From Notospermus geniculatus (lineage: Eukaryota > Nemertea > Pilidiophora > Heteronemertea > Lineidae), in assembly GCA_002633025.1 (NCBI GenBank), contig NMRB01000012.1, forward strand, positions 566,142-630,141: a DNA stretch of 64,000 bases. The letters run 5' to 3'. Below, one piece after another: positions 19,701-29,700 of the stretch. The notes under the pieces are model-generated. The model was not told where the DNA came from. It saw nothing but the letters and a program-made list of their open reading frames with translations, and ran no database searches. Position 1 is the first letter of the stretch; the number at the start of each line of letters is the position of its first letter. The position numbers and the translations under genes were made by a program.

Positions 19701-22691
19701 AATTTCACAAGACTGGGTGGGAAGGTGCCTTCAGTTCCTTTGATCAGTCTCATATTGACTGTGTAAATAGTTTGACTTTCGACATCCATGGATACTTTGA
19801 GGTCTAATACTGAAAGCAAGCCTTACGCTAACTCCGGGTCATCTAAGAATATGAACCAGTTTAAGTGTTCAGGATCTCTTGCAGCAGTTTGTGGTATCGC
19901 CAGTAAATGTTTAACCTGGCCACCTGGTGGTAAGGTTGGACGACTGGGAATGGCCTGAGTAAACGGACCGATTGCGATGTAGTTGCAAACATTCTGAAAG
20001 AAAAACGAAAGAATAATGAGGTTGTGGCACTTAGAAGATCAACAGAATTCCACAGTTACCCGCCCCCGGGTTCTCCACCATGGTGAACATCATACTGTCC
20101 AAACACAATTACCTTCAGTTTGACGGCTCCATTTGCCTCACTTTGCCCTTGGTCTGAATACCAAACAAGCTCAGCATCCTGGTGGAGTACCACAAACTGC
20201 TTCTTCCATTTGCCTCCCCAAGAACCCTCTGAAAAGGTACAAAATACAGAATTTGAGAGGAACTTCAAACGACCAATTCAAATGACCAATTTGGGACTGA
20301 ATTTTNNNNNNNNNNNNNNNNNNNNNNNNNNNNNNNNNNNNNNNNNNNNNNNNNNNNNNNNNNNNNNNNNNNNNNNNNNNNNNNNNNNNNNNNNNNNNNN
20401 NNNNNNNNNNNNNNNNNNNNNNNNNNNNNNNNNNNNNNNNNNNNNNNNNNNNNNNNNNNNNNNNNNNNNNNNNNNNNNNNNNNNNNNNNNNNNNNNNNNN
20501 NNNNNNNNNNNNNNNNNNNNNNNNNNNNNNNNNNNNNNNNNNNNNNNNNNNNNNNNNNNNNNNNNNNNNNNNNNNNNNNNNNNNNNNNNNNNNNNNNNNN
20601 NNNNNNNNNNNNNNNNNNNNNNNNNNNNNNNNNNNNNNNNNNNNNNNNNNNNNNNNNNNNNNNNNNNNNNNNNNNNNNNNNNNNNNNNNNNNNNNNNNNN
20701 NNNNNNNNNNNNNNNNNNNNNNNNNNNNNNNNNNNNNNNNNNNNNNNNNNNNNNNNNNNNNNTCTCAGATATCTCAGCAACCACTCAACATATTTTGATG
20801 AAACAAAGCCCCAAATCCTTAGAAAGTTCCACTCTATCAGAACTGCAACAAAAATCACAACAAAATTACGTAATAACAATGTTGATTTTTAGTGTTTTTT
20901 TCTGATGAGCTATTACATAATAACGATATTTCCGAATATCCAAAGTTTTAATGCAGAAATATGACCAACAAGATATACTTTCATGTGCAACAAACCGTGT
21001 TAAAATTGGTCCAGTAGTATTTGAAATATTCAAGATGCCAGGTGGAGATAAACTTTTGTCAATGACTGTACATACATAATGCCTGCCTAGTAAGGTGGTT
21101 GCAATAACGAGGACATGCCAAAAACCATCAAAATCGTTACCTACTTTAGTTCCGCCCAATCTATTCCTTAAGCCGATTAAGTTATGAATTAGCCCATCGC
21201 CGCATTTGTATCACTAAAATATTCGATGTTCATGTCGTGGCGAGCCCGGTAGCCCAGTGGTTACAGCCCAGCATGAGCAAAGAATGGTTTCCGACATCCG
21301 TGGGTTCGCGTCCGGTCGGTGGCAGGACTTTTTCTCCCCATTTTTTTCTTCCACATACATTTACTGTGTTTGGAAGTAGACTTGTCGCTAGAGGTTAGAC
21401 TTGTCCCGGGAGGTTTCGAAATCAAACGATAAACGTAAACGTTAACGAAGGTTATTTTTGACACCTCTCCTCACTCGACAGCTATAAAAGCTGTCGGGTG
21501 TGAGGAGAGGTCCATATTGTCCACTTCCAACATAACCCCAACCAACGGTAATCCACCGCCCCCTCCAAATTTCAACTCGAAAGGCTGTAGGCCTACTGTA
21601 TACCATGGCTGAGAAAATCCGCGAACATGACCCGTGAAAGAAAATCAAGGACGATAATAATGGTCACTCTAGTGAACCAATAATAACATTTGTTTGCACT
21701 GACATAGGTGAGTGAGTATTGAGAACAAGTGTCATACTTTGTCATAAATTATCATTTTTGTCTATTTATAGATATGATGAAATAATAAAATGAGAGGTTT
21801 CATACTAAACTTACTGCGATATTTCCTGATGTAGCCTTGCTTAATTCTCTTGGTCTCATCTGAAATGAAGCGTCTTCATCAGGGACTTGTATTCCTGGAC
21901 TAGCGCACCGGTTTGGGGCAAGAATCTTTTGGCTTAGCCCGGCATATTAATCTTTAGGCTCCATGCTGGCTAGTCAAACGGGCCCCCAAAAAGAATTCTT
22001 TTCGCTCCATGAATCTGGCTCCTTTGCGAAGGAGCCCCACATGAATCTTCTGGCTTCAAATCCTGGTGAATGTCAAGAGAGGAGGACCCCACAGAAATCT
22101 TTCCGAAAGGGAAAGTTTGGAAAAAGACCACAGAGCAATGAACTACTCCTGTCCACAAAGTCTTTGTCTCAGTCATCTACCAGTAGGCCTACTCCTCTTT
22201 TTTTGGGGGGGGGGGATATCAGTTGGAGAATACGTCCGATGCCAACTGGTTCTAGGAGACTGCATGATAGGCCTCAAATCAGACTGAAAGTCTGATATCT
22301 AAGGGACCCACTTATTGACACTCTTCTTTAAGAACGAAACAACAAGAACTGTGTTAACATGGTGATAACATATCAACAGGTGCCAGCATTTTTTTGCAAA
22401 GTTAGGTCGGGCGTTTTAGCAAGGCTGTGTAGATAGGCGCTTTATCATATGATTCATCTGCCGTGTCTGCAGCACTGAAAATACGGCCCTGGATGTTTCC
22501 CCAACTCATGACCCAGGGCTGGGAAAATGACGAACAAGACAGCGCTACTCAAAAGCACTGGAGAGGACTAGCACTAGGCCTACGCTCTGTCACTCTGAGT
22601 ATGCCCTACACACACCCACAATCCCAAAATCACCACCAATATTACTATACCTACTTCTTGGGGGATCTTCAGTGGCCAAATCATTCCCCAT
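13396..22691 (-). CDS. PH-domain, evectin-like protein with Gly/Cys-rich tail, copy 1
   Basis: Coding exons in order: 22691-22655, 21859-21815, 20228-20113, 19993-19827, 19563-19536, 19429-19384, 19082-19065, 17999-17961, about 16399-16253, then 13742-13396 (or 14820-14382). All have AG/GT borders and compatible phases up to 17961. The start MGNDLATEDPPR is followed by a PH domain with [28 protein letters not shown] and [15 protein letters not shown]. After that come a proline-rich linker, GGYPQQQ repeats, and [19 protein letters not shown], which resembles the conserved C-terminal segment of evectins (PLEKHB1/2). PH domains bind phosphoinositides or proteins; a membrane-trafficking role is only inferred. 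The GYPQQ exon is cut at the N at 16400, so its 5' part is missing here. The N run at 20306 lies in an intron. Confidence 0.75.
14382..14820 (-). pseudogene. Terminal exon A of PH gene 1, disabled
   Basis: The exon is homologous to 27392-27867 in gene 2, with an intact acceptor and the opening [10 protein letters not shown] and Trp-Gly run. Shortly after GGPG a TAG replaces the TGG of gene 2. An insertion gives a further TGA at the Cys-Gly-Gly position, and the distal Gly/Asp-rich frame is shifted after GGFDGGY. If spliced in, it would end the protein right after the Trp-Gly run. Point damage in only this exon points to relaxed constraint while exon B stays open. Confidence 0.7.
14895..15184. 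mobile_element. Inverted-repeat element with CACCGCGGTG palindromes
   Basis: Terminal inverted repeats of about 75 bp start ACGGTGGCCCATAGAGCTCA at both ends. The flanks carry GTCCACT on each side (14888-14894, 15185-15191), and unit 2 has a single GTCCACT with no insert near 27930. A 7-8 bp duplication fits a hAT-like element. The centre is AT-rich and then holds CACCGCGGTG three times plus one variant. Confidence 0.8.
15247..16070. mobile_element. Stack of nested and abutting inverted-repeat elements
   Basis: The outer element (15247-15912) has GGGCGGCTTTCCATTGG ends and TTA on each side; its simple counterpart in unit 2 is 27988-28119. Inside lies an inverted pair GGGTCGTATTCACAAA... (15310) and ...TTTGTGAATACGGCCC (15862). 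Inside that lie palindromic pieces at about 15359-15487 (GCCTGCTTTCC ends), 15489-15614 (GAATCCATTCACGCGA ends), 15614-15750 (GGCTGCTTTTCCACGAGACG ends) and 15753-15829 (TTAGACGCGTGTAACTT ends). A further element, 15919-16070, follows with its own flanking TTA pair. Confidence 0.75.
16763..16978. mobile_element. Inverted-repeat element with GGTCACA termini
   Basis: Left end CCTAGGTCACAAATGCACCG and right end (other strand) GTCACATATCCACTCCGGGG are imperfect inverted repeats. Both are followed inward by GGCCCCGTACG. Related ends occur at 5966 and 6140. Confidence 0.6.
16874..17356 (-). CDS. Unrecognised membrane-protein-like frame inside an intron
   Basis: An ATG at 17356 opens a 160-codon frame. 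Residues near 22-45 (LTWFAVSFVSTLACISAFYV) form a clear membrane segment after a basic, polar N-terminus, as in type II membrane proteins. The C-terminal third is encoded by the inverted-repeat element at 16763-16978, so the original frame appears interrupted there. Unit 2 lacks this whole region. It could be the first exon of an unrelated gene inserted in unit 1, or a relic. No family recognised. Confidence 0.3.
   Translation of the reverse strand: MIRKAIETASKGGAINDPRPLTWFAVSFVSTLACISAFYVELSPQAAVVRNENCGSESVRPLTTMGVFHGVNGCTAIADSEHFGPNSRRNLHSAGYFPQQYESYVPDFLHLGTPWSKCTDVHEESPSHISTPGPVRRVETDILANFYGAQFDPAYFPPIY
20306..20762. other. Assembly gap (Ns)
   Basis: A run of 457 Ns in the intron between PH exons 2 and 3 of gene 1. 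The corresponding intron of gene 2 is fully sequenced and shows no exon. Confidence 0.99.
21238..21400 (+). mobile_element. tRNA-derived SINE-like sequence
   Basis: It begins GGCGAGCCCGGTAGCCCAGT with a box A-like TAGCCCAGTGGTT and, about 45 bases later, a box B-like GGGTTCGCGTCC. A T-rich non-tRNA tail follows. The spacing is longer than in a simple tRNA, so a SINE is preferred. A 40-bp fragment of the GGGAGGTTTCGAAATCAAAC element follows at 21408. Confidence 0.5.
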
Positions 22692-23643
22692 GATGTAGGC
22701 CTACCGGTACTCCGTGAATATTCCAGTATGGTCTTGTTTCTACGTCTGAGTGTTTCTGATCAATATTCCCTCTGCTCTGGGAGGCGAGGGTCACCAAAGT
22801 CAGTCACATCTGGCCACTGCGCAACTGAATTTTTGGCATGTATTGTGTTGCAATATTTATGGGCGGCATGTATTCACGGTGTACAATCAACCTTGCCGTA
22901 CAGCTACGGGAAAAAATTCCGGTCACGTACTACTACGTACGCTCATGCCAAAGCTGAGATTCCATATTCAGAAAATTGGATGAAAAACTGGATCGTGTGT
23001 ATTGACCACAGCTTTCGCGAAAAGTGACTGAAGTTATGACATTGTACAACTTTTTTTGTGATCAGAAGCAAGGAAATAGATAGATGACCATGTACTAACT
23101 TTATCATTTATTCCTTCTTTATTTATTAACAAATTTATACATTTGATCCATAAATATGCACAAGAACAATCCAAAGTAGTAGTCATAAGATATCTTTAAA
23201 AATCGCAAATTTTATTTTATAACTTATCATCATTCAATACACACAAACAACGTACTCAAAGGAGTAGATCACAGAAAGGCAACGTCTGCCACTCATTCAC
23301 AATTCATCAGTATGAATTGAAAGATAAGGATGCTACAAAATGATACCATAGCAGCCAGGAGCTTGTAATTTGAAGTAAATTACGAGTAATAGTAAACTAC
23401 AGTATAACCTAAAATGTTCCTATAGGCCTCCTTCGCCGAGGACCAACAGGAACCAGACCTACATCAATATCCATCAGTCAACTCCCATTGACACACTGCC
23501 CAATACTTTGCCATTGAACACTTATTGGATTATCGAGTGAGTGAATGTATACATACATAGGCAGAGAGCATTTTGAGAACTTTCGTATGTTTCATATGCT
23601 TTACAAGCCAAGTAGGCGCACATGAAGTGTCTGTGTTGTATTA

Positions 23644-23880
23644 AGGCCCGTTTACACATGCAACTTTTCATATGCAACTTCATGCAACTTGTTGCATAAA
23701 CCTGATGAGACCAAAAAGTTTCATAAAAATTGCATGTGTAAACGGGCATGCAACTTGTTGCAACTCGATCACGCTGGATGTTGCATCGATTTTTCCATGT
23801 GTAAACCGTTCCAGGTAGTTTGCAACAAGTTGCAAGTTGCTGCAACTTGCAACTTTTTGCAACCTAGTGTAAACCGCCCT
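23644..23880. mobile_element. PIF/Harbinger-type MITE with TTA target duplication
   Basis: The element is flanked by TTA at 23641-23643 and 23881-23883. Blocks A (near 4535) and B (near 9335) read TGTATTAGGCTTGC without it, giving two empty sites. The termini AGGCCCGTTTACAC and, on the other strand, AGGGCGGTTTACAC are inverted repeats. The interior is rich in TGCAACTTGCAA-type inverted motifs. Confidence 0.85.
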
Positions 23881-24584
23881 TTAGGCTTGCTGAAATGTTG
23901 CAACAGAAAACAATATTGACATGTGACTTCAAAATGAGCCACAATGTCGCTACATGTACATGTATATTACATTATGCTAGAGAAAACAATAGAATATGAA
24001 TGATGACACAACAGAGGGTTTGCCTTCCAAAAAAATGAAATCCAACATACTCTCTGCATTTCTCCATGGATTATCTCTGCAGTAAAACTTTTTACTATTA
24101 CACCTCTGCCTCTGATATGCCATCACTAATGGTCAAGCCATATGCTAGATTCACTCCAATCATATAGGCCTAAATATATCTGGATCCAATTATAACATAA
24201 TAGACCCACAAGGAATACAGTCCTGATGCAAGGTCCACACAGTGGACAATATGCCCAGTAGGCCTACTATCACACTTCATTATGGTATGAAGCAAACGAA
24301 CTTAACAGATTGGGCTAGACAAGTGCTGCCATCTCATATCACATCGACAAATGAATACACTGAAGCAACATCAAGAATCACAAACTCTTGCTGCTCAAAA
24401 CATGACTGCCCACCGTCAAAGGAGCTACAACGAACAGCTGGTTGTTACAGAGATATGTATGCAGCCATTGTCAATGACAAACGATCTGCTGCTAGTGAGC
24501 TACATTACCATCTACTGCCAATGACACAACAATCTGCTGTCAATGAGGGTCCACTATCAAATGACACACCAATCTGCTGTTGAT

Positions 24585-25075
24585 TGATGAGTCAGTTATA
24601 TTGGCCTCTGTCGATGACACAACAATCTGCTGTCAATGAGTCAATTACATCTGTCGATGACACAACAATCTGCTGTCAATGAGTCAGTTACATTGGCATC
24701 TGTCGATGACACAACAATCTGCCGTCAATGAGTTGGTAAAAGTTACATTGGCATCTGTCAATGACACAACAACATGCTGTCAATGAGTCAGTTACATTGG
24801 CCTCTGTCAATGACACAACAATCTGCTGTCAATGAGTCAGTTTTTGGCCTTTGTCAGTGCACTGATATAACTATCTGCTGTCAATGGGTCATATGAATAA
24901 CGACTAGCAAATGCTTTTACTTCAGATTTGTATAACATTGCATTTTGTATTGCAAAATTCAAGTAAAAGCATTTGCTAGTCGTTATTCATATGACCCAAT
25001 GACTCAGTTGCATTGGCCTCTGCCAATGATGCAACAATCTGCTGTCAATGAGTCAGTTACATTTGCCTCTGTCAA
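24585..25075. repeat. 49-bp minisatellite, array C (interrupted)
   Basis: Several diverged copies of the unit seen at 5222 and 10040, broken by a 112-bp palindromic insertion (24886-24997) and ended by a 0.5-kb insertion at 25078. Further unit remnants follow at 25580-25680. Confidence 0.75.
24886..24997. mobile_element. 112-bp near-perfect palindrome inserted in the minisatellite
   Basis: The left arm GGGTCATATGAATAACGACT matches the reverse complement of the right arm ending TTCATATGACCC. Arms are about 37 bp with a 38-bp AT-rich loop. Minisatellite sequence (CAAT / AATG) lies on both sides, so it is a clean insertion of a hairpin-like MITE. Confidence 0.75.
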
Positions 25076-25077
25076 TA

Positions 25078-25579
25078 GCCGTTTTTACACTACGCAGAAT
25101 TTTGGCCCAGATGAACCGTGCCGTGCTCGACCCGGGCCAGGCCCGCCTCAGAAAGAGCATTTTACCCCATTTACACTGCACCATGAAAACCGCGCCAATA
25201 TCTGAATCGCCGGCTCTCCTTTCTGTGGAGGTAGGAAATCTCCGTCATTTTTAATATGGCTGCGCCCATGATCATTCGCGGCAATGACGTATTGAGTTCA
25301 AGGCCGATAAATGAGCATGCGCACTTCACTAAAGGCCAGTCATTCGGGGGGGCCGAGCCCAGTAGCGTGTTTACACTGTCATGACTGTGCAGTTTTCCAG
25401 CGGAACCTTGCTCGACCCGGGTCGAACCCACCTCCTGTTGGGGGGTTCAGCCCGGATGAAAGTAGCGCCGTGCCGAGCCCAGTTGTGCCGTGCCAACCCA
25501 TTTACACTATCACCTTTTTTGCCGCGCCGTGCTCGACCCGGGTCGAGCACGGTCGAAAACACGTAGTGTAAAAGGGGCC
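25078..25579. mobile_element. 0.5-kb inverted-repeat element
   Basis: Ends GCCGTTTTTACACTACG and GTAGTGTAAAAGGGGC are inverted repeats. The GC-rich interior repeats GTGCTCGACCCGGG and its complement several times. CAAT occurs on both outer sides, a possible short target duplication. Short open frames inside it show no transposase. Confidence 0.65.
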
Positions 25580-26404
25580 AATGACTGTTGTCAATGAGTC
25601 AGCTTCATTGCTACTTACAGTTAATGACACTGCAATCAACTGTCAATGACTCAGTTACATAAACATCTACTATCAATGGCACTGCAATACGTGAACTATT
25701 TGTCAAAATATCAGTGCTTCTGCAAAGATATGGTACCCAAGTGATATATATAGTCTACTACTGTGCACATATAGATGAAGCATGTGGCATTTAAGGGTTA
25801 GTTGGCAGCAAATTACTGGTAGGTACATGTAGGTGTTGACACTACCTGTTAGAGAAAGCAATTTGTCTTCAGTTATCTGACTTAGATTTCATCAACCGTT
25901 TCAGAATGATGTCAATGCTGCAACAAACATTATATGTGTTTCAATGACAACAATTGTGGCAGCGAGTTCATTTTTGGAAGTGATGGAACCATGAGCCGAT
26001 GGAGATATAGGTAGTGGCAGAAAATGTAGTGGTCCAATTTCCAACGTGGTCTCGGAGGGTGGCGTTCAAACAGGTTTACTTTGTGGCTCACTGATGTGTC
26101 CTACATTGGTAGCTTCTGTCTGGTAAAGTGTGCACGACTGGAAACTGTCCAAGCAGCACTGAAGTTGCTCAAGAAGGGCATTCTTCTTACCAAAGGTGTT
26201 ATAGAGCCTCATGAAGATTAGAGTTTGAGGAACTGCACACTGACTGTGCCGCTCAACACCAACTGGTCACTAAAGACATTATGGACTGTTTAAGCATTGA
26301 GAAGAGGAGTTGCATAGCTCAGTCTGTGAGTGAAACCACTGGTCTACCATACAATCAGACCCTGGTTCATACAGAGGAATTGGTTTAGGTTTAGGGCGGC
26401 TTAG

Positions 26405-26438
26405 AGATTTGATCGTAGCCAACAGGCTGAGAAGCGAC
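26405..26438 (-). pseudogene. U2 snRNA 5'-end-like fragment downstream of PH gene 2
   Basis: On the minus strand from 26438 the sequence GTCGCTTCTCAGCCTGTTGG then CTACGATCAA matches the first 30 or so bases of U2 snRNA with four or five changes. It begins nine bases after the TAG of terminal exon B. It is shorter and more changed than the copy at 13317-13372. Confidence 0.6.
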
Positions 26439-26446
26439 CAGTACGT

Positions 26447-26799
26447 CTAGAAGTCACAGTCACCACCGCCGAAATCTCCGAAGTCACCACTGCCGAAACC
26501 TCCTCCATAGCTACCAGAACCATCATCCCAACCTCCCCCATCCCAATCACCACTTCCACTAGTGAAACTGCCCTGCTCAAAATAACCCCCTTGGTCATAA
26601 TAATCGCCATATCCATATCCCACGTCACCTATCCCCTCATCGAAACTCTCTGCCACAAAGTCATCATGGAAATGCGAGTCATCTATGTGATAATGATCAT
26701 GAAAATCCATACCATAATGACCACAGTACCAGCCTGGCCCACCCCAACCCCAACCCCAACCCCATCCCCAGTGACCCAGGCCTGCTCCAAGAATCAAAC
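26447..26799 (-). CDS. Terminal exon B of PH gene 2 (Gly/Ser-rich tail)
   Basis: The acceptor TTTCTTCTTCCAG at 26800 precedes [21 protein letters not shown]. After GWYCGHYG comes a His/Asp-rich piece ([17 protein letters not shown]), and a tail of Gly, Ser, Asp and aromatic residues ends GGGDCDF. The phase equals that of exon A, so either exon can follow 28296. It is homologous to 13396-13742, but the tail composition differs sharply. Confidence 0.65.
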
Positions 26800-29700
26800 C
26801 TGGAAGAAGAAATTGAAATAACACCTCAATAATCCTTGAAAACATTGGTAAAATGTCATGATGACCCAGTGTTGGTATCCAATCTTGTCCCAGATGCCGA
26901 GGGCCTCACCCAAGACAATCCTGAAATAGAGTTTACTGATGGCATTACACAATACATTTCAGATTTATGCAGAAATCCAAAATTTGACCAGATTAGTGGA
27001 ATCGCTGACAACGCTGCTCTCAAATGGACTTTTACAGTTATTGACCTGATCATAAGTCATCTCCGAATTTTGCAAATTTAGTTGGGGTCTTCCTCAGGCA
27101 CTTTCTAGTTGAGATCCCAGACTAGAGGTGAATTTCACCTCTGGGATCTCAACTAGAAAGTGACTAGAAAGCTCAGAGACTCTATACAGTCATGACATGT
27201 ATATAGTTTATGTAGAGACAAACTGACTAGTTCACATTAAAGTATAATACTTCACACAGTCCTGGACTGATGGATTTTTCAGATCCTGTGGCTGAAAAGG
27301 CTCACCGGACAGGCAGGTACATGTATTCTTGAGAACTCCCAGGCATGGCCAAAACAAAAGTCATGGGAGAGCAAACCTAAGAATACGGTACTTAAAAATC
27401 GCCACCAAAGTCTCCACCAAAATCACCACCAAAGTCTCCCCCGCCAAAATCACCGTCGTCGTATCCCCCACCAAAGTCACCATCATATCCTCCATCAAAA
27501 CCACCATCATAACCTCCGTCGTAACCTCCATCATAACCACCCTGATCAAAACCGCCTTGATCATAGTCGCCTCCTTGGTCAAATCCTCCTTGATCAGCAT
27601 AACCTCCATCTCCCATACCCGTTTGATCGTAGTTACCCGGGTCATATCCCCCATATCCTACACCGCCTGCATCCCCTCCAAAATCATTATTTTCCGTGAT
27701 ATTTGTTTCATTAATGTTTGTTTCATTGATATTCGTCTCATTGATTTCATAGTGATTGTGAATTTCCATTCCTCCGCATCCGTAGTGGCCGCTGTACCAT
27801 CCAGGACCTCCCCAGCCCCAGCCCCAACCCCATCCCCAACCTGACAATCCAGCTCCTAATAGTAACCCTGAAAGAGACAGACTTCTAAGTGAACACATGG
27901 ACAGATAAAGAATTAACAATAGTAAAGTGTCCACTGTCTAAAATCAGGATTTCTGTCTGTCCGGTATTCAGATGAATACCACTCTTAGGGCGGCTTCCCA
28001 TTGGAGAGTTTCCATACGCGGAAATGCTCGAAAGCATTGTTTTTTTCCACACCATGACCAACACCGTGGAAAAACAATGCTTTCGCGCTGCACGGAAATG
28101 CTCCAGTGGAAAGCCGCCCTTACACAGGATTATAACTCCAGCTTGGAAGTCAACTCTCCACTCATACTATGAAACTGTTAGATGTCAAATTACAAAGCGC
28201 AGATTAAATTGTCTTTGCTTGGCATTTCAGAAGCTGAGCATTAAGTTTAATTGCTAGGCCCAAAAAGCAGTTGTTCATTGAATTTACTGATTTACCTGCA
28301 GCCAAGGCATCTCCACCATCATAACTACGTCGCCTATCTTGAACTATAACTGTGGTGTTGCCACCTCCTTGTTGTTGTGGATAACCGCCCTGCTGTCGAG
28401 GATAACCACCTTGCTGTTGAGGATAACCGCCTTGTTGTTGTGGATAACCACCTTGTTGTGGTGGATAACCACCTGGTTGTGGTGGATAACCGCCTTGTTG
28501 CGGTGGATAGCCAGCTTGTTGGTAGCCAGCCTGCTGAGGGGCACCACCTGCAATGAAATGGATTTGAAAACTCAAGTGGACAATCTTCGACAGTAGGAAA
28601 ATCTGTCAGAGGTCAGAAGATCTTTGTGGGCCGACTCTGTGGCAAGCTTCATCTAAAGCCATCATCCTCCCACATCGGGGTTTTTTACCATTTTCCTCTT
28701 CATCCACTCGCAAGTGTTTGAAGAGGAGTGAGACCAAAGCCCTGCTATGGGAGGATGAAAGCCATAAATTTTGAAGAAATAAATGGAATGTACCAGACTG
28801 CAATCATCTTGCCAATCTGCTATTATCCGATGACAGATGAAGTTCTCTCTCTCATCCCTGAATGCAGTAGTGTGATAAAATGTGACAGATAGTTCTATTA
28901 CCGGGTAATTCAAATTCACAACACAGAACAAGTCATCAGGTGTGAATGCCGGAAATTCTTGCCGTTACCGGTATGTCTACACCAGCTGCTGACAATATTT
29001 TAATCAGCCATCTGATAACATGGATATTAGTTGCCATGAAAAATGGTATGTGCATGTATACATGTACTTCACATGAACAACTGAGTGTTTCAAACAAAAA
29101 GCTCTACGCCCTAAGAGCATCTATGCCAGGCAACTTGACATCTCTAGGTTTTTGTTATTTGGTGCAAAGGTGAAAGTATACATAAACTGAATCATTATTA
29201 AAAGCTACATAGATCGAGCACATGGACCCTATGCCACTTTCATTGTCAAGTAAACAGACTTTTGATCAGGGTTCCAAGTGGCTATGCTGAATGCCAGTGA
29301 TGAGGCCAAAATTCAACAGATAGTGGTCACATCGAGGAACTTAGGCACTACGTATTAACTAAGAACACACTAGTTGATTATATCAATCTTCAGTTACAGT
29401 GACAGAAATCAAACATTCAGCAACATGCATCAGAATGTGCTCTGTGAACTGGTGATATTTTCAGATGAAGGTGCCACCACTACAGTACTTTTGGAAAATA
29501 AGGACTTGCCCGCTGTAACGCTTGGTTGAAATCCTATTGTGTGTATCATCGAAATAAATTCAGAACAAATATCTAACTAAAATTGTGTCAATGTAGCGGG
29601 TGTACAAACGTTAGGTATGTATGTTAGAATCAGATTCACCATGAGCTAACCTTTGCAGGGGAGAGCACTAATGGTAGGAGGACGGTTCCATATTTTCTGT

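Larger units (their letters stand above)
8660..22835. repeat. Tandem unit 1 (spacer, minisatellite, PH gene 1)
   Basis: This unit corresponds in order and orientation to 23015-34945. Matching landmarks include the AT-rich spacer, the minisatellite, the tRNA-like stretch at 11320, the U2-like piece, all PH-gene exons and the repeat near 21960. Unit 1 carries extra sequence at 11405-13310 and 16401-17770. Nucleotide differences and private insertions indicate a diverged tandem duplication rather than a simple assembly echo. The spacer part is present three times (A, B and C). Confidence 0.75.

Noticed and set aside
20120-20905. 261-codon plus-strand frame and two long minus frames across 20265-20905
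   Set aside because: They are open only because they run through 457 Ns.
26591-27844. Plus-strand frames with Pro-Thr or Pro-Ala repeats
   Set aside because: Antisense shadows of the Trp-Gly and Gly-rich terminal exons of PH gene 2.
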